A stretch of 26,168 nt of DNA, from IMG/VR virus record IMGVR_UViG_3300046007_010921, positions 1-26,168 of that record, one strand, 5' to 3'. The notes beneath the pieces are model-generated. The model did no database searches, had not been told where the DNA came from, and saw only the letters and a list, made by a program, of their open reading frames with translations. The stretch's first letter is position 1. Every line of letters begins with the position of its first letter. Made by a program: the position numbers and the translations under genes. This document shows positions 7,409 to 15,354 of the stretch, piece by piece. This DNA comes from a virus.

Positions 7409-8043
7409 ATTAAATTTTTCTCTTTAAATCTTTCTAAAATTATAGACATAGATGTTTGACTTAAATGCATATGTGAACCATTCCAATCATCTAAATAATA
7501 AGTGTTTGTTTCATAATTTTCATTAATCATATCATAAAAAATTGTAACAAAGTGTACATCATTTTTAATACAAAGTTCTTCAACATATCTATTGAATTCT
7601 TTGGTGATTTTATTTCTTTCAACACAGGTTCCAAAACTAGGTCCAGAATATCTTTTACTTTCATGCCATGATGCGATTGGTCCCCATACAATACAATTAA
7701 TATTTTTGTTTTTATATGATAAGATAACGTCAAAATATCTATCAACACATTCTTTAACTATATCTTCCAAAGTTCTACTTTGTAAACTCATTTGTTTCAT
7801 TAAATGAGCGCGTATATCCACTTCACCAAAACAAAATAATATACTATCATTTTCTTTAACGTGTTTATTAATAATGTCATCAATTAGGTGTTTTTTATTT
7901 TCTAATTGATATGCAGTAGCTGGTCCTAACCTATAGCTATTAAAATAAGGTAATTTGTTAGAAGCTATTTGTGGCCATTCTGGTTGCATAGTTTCTTCAC
8001 CACTAAAGACAGCAGAATGGCTGTCACCAATACAATGTATCAT
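7405..8043 (-). CDS. SGNH/GDSL-like hydrolase, FGEVD type
   Basis: A 212-residue protein with SGNH hydrolase features: GDSHS (6-10) places the nucleophile at Ser8, Gly40 (RLGPATAY) is block II, and FGEVDIR (72-78) is block III. In classical SGNH enzymes block III carries GxND. The 'FGE(I/V)D(C/I)R' form is one I associate with a family in polysaccharide clusters, so I do not call it broken. His191/His193 in GSHMHLS (189-195) is the likely catalytic histidine region, with Asp185/Asp186 just before. Such proteins commonly attach or remove O-acyl groups. The gene ends in a TGA that overlaps the next ATG. It may edit acylation of the glycan; the substrate is unknown. Confidence 0.7.
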   Translation of the reverse strand: MIHCIGDSHSAVFSGEETMQPEWPQIASNKLPYFNSYRLGPATAYQLENKKHLIDDIINKHVKENDSILFCFGEVDIRAHLMKQMSLQSRTLEDIVKECVDRYFDVILSYKNKNINCIVWGPIASWHESKRYSGPSFGTCVERNKITKEFNRYVEELCIKNDVHFVTIFYDMINENYETNTYYLDDWNGSHMHLSQTSMSIILERFKEKNLI

Positions 8044-8045
8044 AC

Positions 8046-8363
8046 TTAAATTATATATTTATCATCTTTTGAAGACGGAATCTTAACTACAACTGTAGTT
8101 ACATCAGTTAGACAGTTAAAATCAGTGACTTCATTAGGGTTTATTGTTATTATGTCGTTTTTTGTGTATTCGATATCGTTCATTAATACAGTTCCTTCAA
8201 CGATTACTGTAAATTCTGTAGAAATCTTATGATAATGTGATGGTTCATAGTCACCTAATTTATAATGTTTGACAGCAATTTCAAAATCATCAGTGTTAAA
8301 TAATGTAGGTTCAAAATTACCAATAAACCAACCTTTTGTAAAATTAGTTAAATTTTGTTTCAC
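8046..8363 (-). CDS. Small cupin protein
   Basis: A 105-residue single-domain cupin. Metal ligands of cupin motif 1 are visible: HYHKISTEF with His43, His45 and Glu50, followed by VIVEGTVLMN. In motif 2 the expected histidine is absent (INPNEVTDFNC has Asp81 in its place), so any metal site is altered. The start codon is GTG at 8363, overlapping the TGA of the upstream gene as GTGA. An A-rich leader (TTTAATAAA) precedes it. Such small cupins accompany sugar-nucleotide genes and may be isomerases, epimerases or sugar sensors. It lies 2 bp from the SGNH gene. Function not assigned. Confidence 0.75.
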   Translation of the reverse strand: MKQNLTNFTKGWFIGNFEPTLFNTDDFEIAVKHYKLGDYEPSHYHKISTEFTVIVEGTVLMNDIEYTKNDIITINPNEVTDFNCLTDVTTVVVKIPSSKDDKYII

Positions 8364-9160
8364 TTTATTAAATTTTCTCTAATATAATTTTTTATAGGGC
8401 AATTTCTAGAGTAATTAACTCTTTTAATTGAAAAATACCCTTTGTTCTTTTTATCTAAAACTTGTTCTATAGTTATAAGATAATTTTTTGGTTGTGGGTT
8501 AGATGGGTCGTATGTTCCAAAATGTGGTGCAAACTCCCAAGGTTGTTGACTTAATAGAATCATATATGGAACATATACATTCATTAAATCTCTATTAGGG
8601 TAAATTTTTAGCGCTATATTTATTTTTTCTTTACATAACAACATAACCTCCTTAGTAAATGTAACACACTCCCAATTACTAATCATTGGTAATTCAATAC
8701 CTAGTTCTTTATATAAACCACCATCATCCCATGTTCCACCGTTTAAATATGGTTGTTTAATAGGGAAACCAACAATTGTTTTATCCATATCTTTACCAGT
8801 ATAATCATCATCAAAATTTTCTGTTGTATTAAATTGAGCGTAATTAATTCCTTTTTCAAATTTAATATCATCGATAAAATATTGGTTTGCCGATACTAAA
8901 CAAAAATGTTCATATTCATTTATTTCGTCAACAGTTAATGAATTAAATAATTCAATTAAAGCACCAAAAATAAAATTTGAGTGGTTTAATACTCCAGGTA
9001 CATGTCTTGTTCTAATTTTTGGGTGGTCTAGTGTTGGGTGATTTACAAAAAATTCACAGTTATCGTGAAAATGTGAAATATTATTAATCATGTCGTCAAT
9101 ATCTTCATTCGACTGAACAAATGAATGGGCAAATATAATAAAACCTGTTTTACTTTTCAT
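8360..9160 (-). CDS. Possible glycosyltransferase (GT14-like fold)
   Basis: This 266-residue protein starts with GFIIFAHSFVQSNEDIDDMI (6-25). That is followed by FFVNHPTLDHPKIRTRHVPG (37-56) and YEHFCLVSANQYFI (83-96). The middle element resembles 'LLLSGQDYPI'-type segments of GT14/core-2-type transferases. Conserved aromatic stretches (NGGTWDDGGLYKEL; PWEFAPHFGTYDP) suggest a sugar-binding fold. It overlaps the GatZ-like gene by 11 bp and the cupin by 4 bp, so it is part of the same transcription unit. There is no membrane segment. It could be a glycosyltransferase or another nucleotide-sugar enzyme. The GT call rests on weak resemblance and context. Confidence 0.45.
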   Translation of the reverse strand: MKSKTGFIIFAHSFVQSNEDIDDMINNISHFHDNCEFFVNHPTLDHPKIRTRHVPGVLNHSNFIFGALIELFNSLTVDEINEYEHFCLVSANQYFIDDIKFEKGINYAQFNTTENFDDDYTGKDMDKTIVGFPIKQPYLNGGTWDDGGLYKELGIELPMISNWECVTFTKEVMLLCKEKINIALKIYPNRDLMNVYVPYMILLSQQPWEFAPHFGTYDPSNPQPKNYLITIEQVLDKKNKGYFSIKRVNYSRNCPIKNYIRENLIK

Positions 9161-10145
9161 TTAACGTAGTTATTAACTCATTTATTCTATTATAAACCTT
9201 TTCTTGGATTAGTTTATCCAAACCATTATTAAATTTATTTTTCAAATCTATAAATTTAGGTTCAGATAAAACATAATGTCCGCTAATGTTTATAACTTCT
9301 TCTTTATTATTTTCTGGGATAAAAGATTCGTCCACCCACTTAACCCAACGTTTTGAATCATAACAAATTTGATAAAACTCATCAAATAATTCTGGGTGGT
9401 TAGATTTTATTTCTTCAAGTATAATTTTAGTTTCAATTTGGCCAAATTCTGGCGCTATATTGATACAATCTAAACCATTATCAAATTTAGACTTAACTAA
9501 TTCATTGGTTAAATAATCACCATTGTGTTCTTTTGAAATTAACCCAAATTCATCAACAACGTTGACCATATCAATTAACCTATCTTGGTTGAAACTACCT
9601 ATGTTTGTGTTACCTTTTAAAGCTGTTCCAGATTGAATTACAGCGTAAGTAATTTTAGAATAAATTTCTTCTGGTAATTCTGCTTTTAAATCTGTTAATA
9701 GTTGTTTTAATTCAGTAGCATCAGTTGGTCTTATGGCTTCTTCAGTCCCCACTTCGAATTGTAAATTGCTATTAATTCCGTGACCTAACTTAATAAAACT
9801 AATAGTTGCTTTTAACCCATCTTCATAACTTTTGTGTTTTTTCCAAACATCAACATGAATTACATCAAAATAATTACAATCCTCTATAAACGAAATCAAC
9901 CCATCATCTTCATCATATCCTTGAAGAGGTCCTGAATGGTCTCTAACCAATAAGATATTTTTAGATTTTGATTTAACATAAGTGCAAAATTCTTCGGTTG
10001 TCCAATTATTAACATAACCGCCATTATATTCTACTTGTCGTCTAGATGGAATTAACCCAATGTGTGTGTTGTTATCATTAGAGTAGTTAATTATCGCATC
10101 TACGATATTTTTACTCATTGGTCCTATAAATATTTTTGGTTTCAT
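9150..10145 (-). CDS. GatZ/KbaZ-like class II ketose-bisphosphate aldolase family protein
   Basis: This 331-residue TIM-barrel protein has the segment order of GatZ/KbaZ (tagatose-1,6-bisphosphate aldolase non-catalytic subunit family). QVEYNGGYVNNWTTEEF (37-53) matches the 'NQVN..GGYTG' region and RDHSGPLQG (68-76) matches 'GGDHLGP'. EVGTEEAI (131-138) matches the 'IGTEVP' region. AVIQSGTALKG (168-178) and CINIAPEFGQIET (227-239) follow in the expected order. In the galactitol pathway GatZ is a chaperone-like partner of GatY, but no GatY-type gene is seen here. A stand-alone family member beside nucleotidyltransferases and a kinase suggests a carbon-skeleton reaction in making an unusual sugar. 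The specific reaction is unknown. Confidence 0.7.
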   Translation of the reverse strand: MKPKIFIGPMSKNIVDAIINYSNDNNTHIGLIPSRRQVEYNGGYVNNWTTEEFCTYVKSKSKNILLVRDHSGPLQGYDEDDGLISFIEDCNYFDVIHVDVWKKHKSYEDGLKATISFIKLGHGINSNLQFEVGTEEAIRPTDATELKQLLTDLKAELPEEIYSKITYAVIQSGTALKGNTNIGSFNQDRLIDMVNVVDEFGLISKEHNGDYLTNELVKSKFDNGLDCINIAPEFGQIETKIILEEIKSNHPELFDEFYQICYDSKRWVKWVDESFIPENNKEEVINISGHYVLSEPKFIDLKNKFNNGLDKLIQEKVYNRINELITTLNEK

Positions 10146-10157
10146 GTTTTAAATATA

Positions 10158-11711
10158 TTATTTTTTTAAAGATTTGTAAAGATTAAGTCGCCCAAAATAG
10201 TATAAAAATTCACCCATTCTATAATCGTGTAGTGGTGACATATTTAACCAAATAATAGCAGTCAAAACTTTAACTTTGTTCAAATCTAAATTATTTTTTG
10301 TAATCCATTCGTGATAATTCTCTCTACAATTTGTTAATATGTCACTTCGTAAAATATCACATTTAACTGAGTTTTTACTTTTTTCGACACTAAATAAATT
10401 TTGGTGAACAATATCGTGATTGAATAGTAGATTGTGGTTTAATTTAGCTAAATCATAATATATATCACCATCTTTTAAGTCACCACCAAAATCTTGTCTC
10501 CAATCTAACAGAACAAAATCATCTTCACCTTTGTAAATGATATTATCTAATATGAAATCACCATGGAACTGATAGGCTAAATTTGAACATAACCAATCTT
10601 GGTCTATTGATTTAATCATTTCTAAAGCTGATGGCACCATTACACCATTTATCAATATTGGTTCATCTGATATTTTATGGTCGTTAAATAATTTTTCTAA
10701 TCTTTCATAAGTTTTATCAAAATAAAATTTTTTACAGATGTTAGAAAATTCTTCTATTTTGCCATGTTCAACCCAAAGATTATCTTTACTCCATTGTAAA
10801 AAATTATCAAAAATAGTTTCGTCAACGACTGTTGCTAATAAATCACCTACTGCGTATTCATATTTATAAAAATTTTCAGTGTATGATATCATTTTAGGTG
10901 TTAACCCAGACAGTTGTTGACATCTATCAACTCTATTTTGACAAATTTTTTTATTATAAAAGAATTTGATTACAAAATCTTCAAACAAAAAAATAGATTC
11001 ATCAACTTTATCTAGTAATTCAAATTTATCGTGTATGACTTCCCTAGCATGTTTTAAATCAGAAACATTACCGATGTCTAACCAATTAAAATATTCTATC
11101 ACTTCCCATTTATTAACACTCATTTTGTTTATTGCGTGACAATCACTCAAGGATGTATTTAAGATATCATTATCATATTCTTCTTGTAACACACTCCAGA
11201 ATTTTTTATAACTATTGATTCCAGCCAATCCAATATAAGCAAAGTTTGAATTCATATCACCCTTGTCATAAATCATGTTAGCTTGGTTGAATGAAATAGT
11301 TCTGTATTGTGATGTGTTTTCTTTCAAAGAGGAACCTAACCAATCATGTGTTGGTTCGCTAATTTTTTCAGTAATTATTGTATCAGCAGCATGAAAAATA
11401 AAAGGACATTGTAATTCATCTTTAGCTTTCAACATAGAATAACCAAGACTAGAACCATCACCTTCAAATTTATCTATTTCAATAAATTTGAATTTCCTAT
11501 CTGGATACACTAAAGTTAAAAAGTCTTTAACTTGTGTTCCAAAATAACCAATTGTGATGACCATTTCAACATCCTTTGGATAAGCTTCTACAATGTATGA
11601 TATCGCTGGTTTCTTACCAACTCTAACCAAACATTTGTTAGTAAATTTTGTTAAATCACCCAACCTAGAACCAATACCGCTAGTCGTTATTAAAACTTTA
11701 TACTCTGCCAT
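10158..11711 (-). CDS. Nucleotidyltransferase-kinase fusion (NTP transferase plus APH/choline-kinase-like)
   Basis: A 517-residue two-domain protein. The N-terminal domain is a sugar-phosphate nucleotidyltransferase: GIGSRLGDLTKFTNKCLV (12-29), VGKKPAISYIVEAY and HAADTII with the metal-binding Asp, then FNWLDIGNVSDLKHAR before the linker. The C-terminal half is an APH/choline-kinase-type domain: HGDFILDNIIY (383-393) with catalytic Asp and Asn, and VLLDWRQDFGG (metal-binding Asp403). The pairing suggests that a substrate is phosphorylated and then activated to a nucleotide diphosphate form, as in LicA/LicC-type pathways, though the substrate is unknown. I chose the ATG at 11711 (MAEYKVLITTSG), which overlaps the cupin by 14 bp; a start at 11735 adds eight residues and overlaps more. 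Confidence 0.75.
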   Translation of the reverse strand: MAEYKVLITTSGIGSRLGDLTKFTNKCLVRVGKKPAISYIVEAYPKDVEMVITIGYFGTQVKDFLTLVYPDRKFKFIEIDKFEGDGSSLGYSMLKAKDELQCPFIFHAADTIITEKISEPTHDWLGSSLKENTSQYRTISFNQANMIYDKGDMNSNFAYIGLAGINSYKKFWSVLQEEYDNDILNTSLSDCHAINKMSVNKWEVIEYFNWLDIGNVSDLKHAREVIHDKFELLDKVDESIFLFEDFVIKFFYNKKICQNRVDRCQQLSGLTPKMISYTENFYKYEYAVGDLLATVVDETIFDNFLQWSKDNLWVEHGKIEEFSNICKKFYFDKTYERLEKLFNDHKISDEPILINGVMVPSALEMIKSIDQDWLCSNLAYQFHGDFILDNIIYKGEDDFVLLDWRQDFGGDLKDGDIYYDLAKLNHNLLFNHDIVHQNLFSVEKSKNSVKCDILRSDILTNCRENYHEWITKNNLDLNKVKVLTAIIWLNMSPLHDYRMGEFLYYFGRLNLYKSLKK

Positions 11712-12051
11712 ATTTGTCTTCCAATCTAATAACATCGTCTAAGAAATTAGTTGAACTCTCCAAATAAAGGCTGTCAACAATCGCTTCCATTTTATGCACA
11801 ACGAATGGTTCTATTGTATGGTAATCACCTGGTTTTAGAATCATTTCGGTTAAGTTGTCTTTATCAGGCCCAACCAAAAATTTTAATTCACCAGATAAAA
11901 CATAAAATGATTCATGTTTATGTTCATGATATTGTAGACTGCAACTATTCCCAGCTGTCATATACAATTCTTTCACAACATAATTTTCATTTACTTCAAT
12001 CCATTTTTCCCAACCCCATGGTTTATCAACTTTTGTTACTTCTTTTTTCAT
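11698..12051 (-). CDS. PMI type II-like cupin (mannose-6-phosphate isomerase domain family)
   Basis: This 117-residue single cupin matches the C-terminal isomerase part of ManC-type proteins. DKPWGWEKWIEV (8-19) is the family opening. LQYHEHKHESFYVLSGE holds the metal ligands, followed by LKPGDYHTIEPFVVHKMEA with the second-motif histidine. In usual ManC proteins this domain is fused to a GDP-mannose pyrophosphorylase; here it stands alone, and no ManC domain is seen in the window. It could feed mannose-6-phosphate into the GDP-mannose pool or act on another ketose/aldose phosphate. I chose the ATG at 12051 (MKKEVTKVDKPWG), 1 bp after the upstream stop (TAATATG); a start at 12084 would overlap the HAD gene by 32 bp. 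Confidence 0.75.
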   Translation of the reverse strand: MKKEVTKVDKPWGWEKWIEVNENYVVKELYMTAGNSCSLQYHEHKHESFYVLSGELKFLVGPDKDNLTEMILKPGDYHTIEPFVVHKMEAIVDSLYLESSTNFLDDVIRLEDKYGRV

Positions 12052-12052
12052 A

Positions 12053-12412
12053 TTATAATTCTTTAAGATTTTCGATACCTTCATTTCTATCTAAATTTAT
12101 AGCAATTGCGGTATCGTGAGTTTTATTTTTCTTTCTGTCGTTAACCACGACTCTAATTCCACCACCTAACCCCATGATTAATTGGTCGTAAAAAATACCT
12201 AATTCAGATAACTGTTGTTCAGTTACTTTTCTAGCACTTTCTCTTCTACCTGTGGTTAAAATTATGTTATAACCTTTTCTATCCCATTCAGTTAAGGTTT
12301 CTAAGGTACCGTTTAATAATTTAGGTTTTGCAGTTAGTTGTTCTGTTATCTCTTCGGTATGTTCAATTAGAGTACCGTCGATGTCTAAAAAAATTGTTTT
12401 TGGTCTATTCAT
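12053..12412 (-). CDS. Small HAD-superfamily phosphatase
   Basis: A 119-residue capless HAD protein of the kind found in polysaccharide clusters. Motif I is FLDIDGTL (8-15) with Asp10 and Asp12. Motif II lies in ILTTGRR (51-57), and VVNDRK (89-94) gives the motif IV acid region. INLDRNEGIENL ends the protein, as in the related phosphatases I recognise. It probably removes a phosphate from a sugar phosphate intermediate in the pathway made by its neighbours. It follows the HAD-nucleotidyltransferase fusion by 6 bp and precedes the PMI-type cupin by 1 bp. Its ATG context is AAAATAATATG. Substrate unknown. Confidence 0.82.
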   Translation of the reverse strand: MNRPKTIFLDIDGTLIEHTEEITEQLTAKPKLLNGTLETLTEWDRKGYNIILTTGRRESARKVTEQQLSELGIFYDQLIMGLGGGIRVVVNDRKKNKTHDTAIAINLDRNEGIENLKEL

Positions 12413-12418
12413 ATTATT

Positions 12419-13792
12419 TTAATTAATAAAGTTTTCTAAATAGTTTTTAAGGTCTTCAGGTGTACCCAAGCCCCACATTTTATTTATGTTATAAGTTTTA
12501 AGTTTTAAACCATCTAAAATGGCTTCGTTATATACTGGAGCAACATAAAATTCATTATTTACTCTGATATTTTTGTTAATCATCTGTTCTGCATATTTAA
12601 CATATTCTGAACCTTTATTCCAATAATAAATCCCAACTGTAGCGATATCGCTAATAGGTTTTTTTTCTGCAATTTCAGTTATATATCCATTGTCATCTAA
12701 TTTAGCAAAAGACCATTTAGGGTGTGTAGCTTTAAATGTTAACACCCCACCATCTAAATTATCATTGGTCATTGAATAATAAAAGCTATTACTATCCCAT
12801 TCAACGAATTGGTCTGAATTGGCGATGATTAAATGTTTATCATTGTTTATATATTCTTTAGCTAACAAAGTTGTACAAGCAGCCCCTTCTGTAACACCTT
12901 CTACTTGAACAATTTCACAATTAGGTGTTATTAAGTTTAATAAAAACTTCAAATTATATTTCTCGTAATGTTCTTTTTGGACAATATAGATAAACTTAGC
13001 TTTGATGTTTAAATTTTCAACAACAACTTGAATCATAGGTTTATGGTTAACCTCTATTAATGGTTTAGGGAATGTGTATCCAGCTGAACTAAATCTAGAA
13101 CCAGCTCCAGCCATAGGAATTAGAATGTTAAAATCGTCAGTTTCCCATTTTTTAGTTGATGATGATACATCGTTTATGTTTATGATTTGTTTGTTTAATT
13201 TTTCATAGGTAACATCTTTTGGTGTTTCTACTGGGCATAAATGACCACCAGAATCAATGGCTGCTTGTCTACCGTGAAAACTATCTTCAACTATCAAAGT
13301 TTCACTAGGTTTTACACCAGCATGAACCATGCATTTTAGATAAATTTCTGGGTGTGGTTTTGTTTTACTAACATCTTCGTTTCCTAAATAATAATCAACA
13401 TATTCAATCAAACCTGTTTTATATAACATAAGTTTTATTGTTTCTCTGATTGAGTTAGAGGCTACATAAATCTTATAACCATCTTCTTTAAGTTTTTTTA
13501 ACACATTTTTTAAACGTGTATCTTCTGTTAATTGTTCTTTGATTACACCAGAAGTTAGTAATTGTTTTAATTCCCAGATTTTATCGTGACTAGATGACGG
13601 TAAATCTTTATCTATACTTAATAAATTTAACTTTGTTTTAGTAGTTAAACCATCGTATTTTGTTAAGTGTTCTTCCCTAGTAATAACAAATTTTTCATCA
13701 ATTTGTTTTAGGGCTTTATTTAATGATTCATAATGAATTTCTTTAGCGTCTACTAATACTCCATCTAAATCGAAAATTATTAATTTAACCAT
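12419..13792 (-). CDS. HAD phosphatase-nucleotidyltransferase fusion
   Basis: A 457-residue two-domain protein. Residues 1-205 are a HAD enzyme of the beta-phosphoglucomutase/phosphatase type: FDLDGVLVDA (7-16), VASNSIRET (110-118), KTKPHPEIY (143-151) with the motif III lysine, and IVEDSFHGRQAA (167-178). Residues 220-457 are a nucleotidyltransferase: ILIPMAGAGSRF (223-234), FPKPLIEV (241-248), NSDQFVEWD with the metal-binding Asp, and VNNEFYVAPVYNEAI (acceptor side). Both halves appear intact. The fusion suggests two steps of one pathway, dephosphorylation and NDP-activation, perhaps on different intermediates. It is the first gene of the cassette running down to the GDPD-like gene and is 3 bp after a glycosyltransferase. 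The sugar is not identified. Confidence 0.82.
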   Translation of the reverse strand: MVKLIIFDLDGVLVDAKEIHYESLNKALKQIDEKFVITREEHLTKYDGLTTKTKLNLLSIDKDLPSSSHDKIWELKQLLTSGVIKEQLTEDTRLKNVLKKLKEDGYKIYVASNSIRETIKLMLYKTGLIEYVDYYLGNEDVSKTKPHPEIYLKCMVHAGVKPSETLIVEDSFHGRQAAIDSGGHLCPVETPKDVTYEKLNKQIININDVSSSTKKWETDDFNILIPMAGAGSRFSSAGYTFPKPLIEVNHKPMIQVVVENLNIKAKFIYIVQKEHYEKYNLKFLLNLITPNCEIVQVEGVTEGAACTTLLAKEYINNDKHLIIANSDQFVEWDSNSFYYSMTNDNLDGGVLTFKATHPKWSFAKLDDNGYITEIAEKKPISDIATVGIYYWNKGSEYVKYAEQMINKNIRVNNEFYVAPVYNEAILDGLKLKTYNINKMWGLGTPEDLKNYLENFIN

Positions 13793-13795
13793 AAT

Positions 13796-14470
13796 TTATT
13801 GTCTTCTTAAGATATGTTTATAAATGTAATTTGTGAAGCCTGTATCGTAACTAAAATGTGTTTGATTCCAGAACCAATCACCGACCAATTCAGCTGTTGA
13901 AGATATACCGCTAGAATAATAAGCAATCGCCCCAATTAACCTCTCACTGTCATATGTATCATTTTTATTTTCTGCAATAATTTTATGAATTCCAAATTCA
14001 ACCAATTTATTTTTACCTTCTTGTGTGATATAAAAATTATTAGTCATAACACCATAACTTTCATTTGTTGGGAATGGTTTGTTGAATGTTTTTTCAAAAA
14101 ATACTTTACCACAACCATAACACGGGTCTTCACTTAAAGGATATGAACAAAGAGCTACTAATTTTTCACCATTACTTGGTTTTCTAAGCATATCTTCCCA
14201 TTCGTTTTTTAATATTTCAATAGAATCTTGAAACATAAAATATTCTGACTCTGTTGGGTATTTAGTTATGGCGTGGTTAAACGCCCCTATTTCATATTTA
14301 AGTTCGCTATTGGAAAATAAACATTCATATTTTTTGGCAATATCTTCTGATATATCTGAATCAGAAGTTTCAACTACTAAAATTTTATGTTTTTCCTTCG
14401 AAAACGACCTGAGGGAAACCAAACATTTTTCTAAAATTGTTGGGCTTTTATGTGTACAAACAATTATCAT
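13796..14470 (-). CDS. Probable GT-A glycosyltransferase (GT2-like)
   Basis: A 224-residue protein with the first strand MIIVCTHKSPTILEKCLVSL (1-20) and second strand KILVVETSDSD, as in GT2 enzymes. FMFQDSIEIL (78-87) occupies the place of the DxD motif, with a Q-D-S in place of a classic DxD. NHAITKYPTESEYF (65-78) matches the 'N.g...a.geyi' region of GT2 proteins. An unusual Cys-rich segment, YGCGKVFFEK, follows. It overlaps the GT10-like gene upstream by 4 bp (ATGA), so translation is coupled. Acceptor and donor unknown. Confidence 0.65.
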   Translation of the reverse strand: MIIVCTHKSPTILEKCLVSLRSFSKEKHKILVVETSDSDISEDIAKKYECLFSNSELKYEIGAFNHAITKYPTESEYFMFQDSIEILKNEWEDMLRKPSNGEKLVALCSYPLSEDPCYGCGKVFFEKTFNKPFPTNESYGVMTNNFYITQEGKNKLVEFGIHKIIAENKNDTYDSERLIGAIAYYSSGISSTAELVGDWFWNQTHFSYDTGFTNYIYKHILRRQ

Positions 14471-15354
14471 ATATTTAAAATTTTATTAAATATACTTAAA
14501 ATATAATCAACAGTGAATAGTTCATCATTATTAACATATTTTTCTTTTATATAATCTAAATATAAATTGTCATCATTATCTATTCTAATGATTTCTTCAA
14601 TGACTTTTTCATCACTACCGTAATCATCCCAATTGATAAAACTTTTAGTGTTAAAATCTTTTATTATTTCTGGATTACCCCAATAGATAGGGATACTATC
14701 AGCCATAATTGGTTCAAAAATTTTTTCAGTTGTGTATCCATGGTATCCATTGAAATATTGTCTATTCTCAAAAGCCATAGTAAACTTGTAACTTTTTAAA
14801 AATAAAGTTTTATTTATCGACCCTTCTATAGTACCAGCTTCTCCATTAACCGAAGGGTGATTATTCAAATAAGTACCAGCTGAATCAACTTTTTTATATT
14901 TTGATAATTCTAAAAAAAACCTAGTTCTAATACATTCAGGATACCCAGCACCCTGCGAGATAAACGAACAAAAATTAGTTTTATTTTTTAATATTTCATT
15001 TGGGTCTTTCATATTTTTAACCAAATGTGAATAATCATTAATGAACCCATGTTTTAAATAATCATAATTGTAAAGTAGGTATAAAGGTACTCTAAAAAAC
15101 CTAAAATCATCATTATAAAATGAAGTCATAGCATAATCACATAAACCAATATCAAAAAATGGTTCACCACTATAATAAACCATTTTAGCATTTTGATAAC
15201 GTTCGTTTGGTAGTAAGGTAATCACTATATCTGGGTTGTTATCAGTTACTATAACATTATATTTGTGGGATAAAACCCATGTAAATAAATTGTTGTATTT
15301 ATCAAATTTACCCCAAAAATATGTGAACCATATTTTCACATCTGTTTTATCCAT
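14467..15354 (-). CDS. Alpha-fucosyltransferase-like GT10
   Basis: A 295-residue protein with the C-terminal signature of GT10 enzymes (alpha-1,3/4-fucosyltransferases using GDP-fucose): AFENRQ (194-199), YTTEKIFEPI (207-216) and SIPIYWGNPEI (220-230). GYPECIRTRFFLELSK (137-152) resembles the conserved region after the N-domain ('R..f...L..y'). FCSFISQG precedes it, as in the family. Encoding gmd and fcl in the same region fits a GDP-fucose donor. It has no membrane segment and starts with a 1 bp TAATG overlap after the FkbM gene. The fucose donor is inferred from family and context. Confidence 0.85.
   Translation of the reverse strand: MDKTDVKIWFTYFWGKFDKYNNLFTWVLSHKYNVIVTDNNPDIVITLLPNERYQNAKMVYYSGEPFFDIGLCDYAMTSFYNDDFRFFRVPLYLLYNYDYLKHGFINDYSHLVKNMKDPNEILKNKTNFCSFISQGAGYPECIRTRFFLELSKYKKVDSAGTYLNNHPSVNGEAGTIEGSINKTLFLKSYKFTMAFENRQYFNGYHGYTTEKIFEPIMADSIPIYWGNPEIIKDFNTKSFINWDDYGSDEKVIEEIIRIDNDDNLYLDYIKEKYVNNDELFTVDYILSIFNKILNI

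Noticed and set aside
11698-12051. PMI-type cupin as a broken ManC
   Set aside because: No nucleotidyltransferase remnant lies directly upstream in the same frame; the domain is complete and has its own start.
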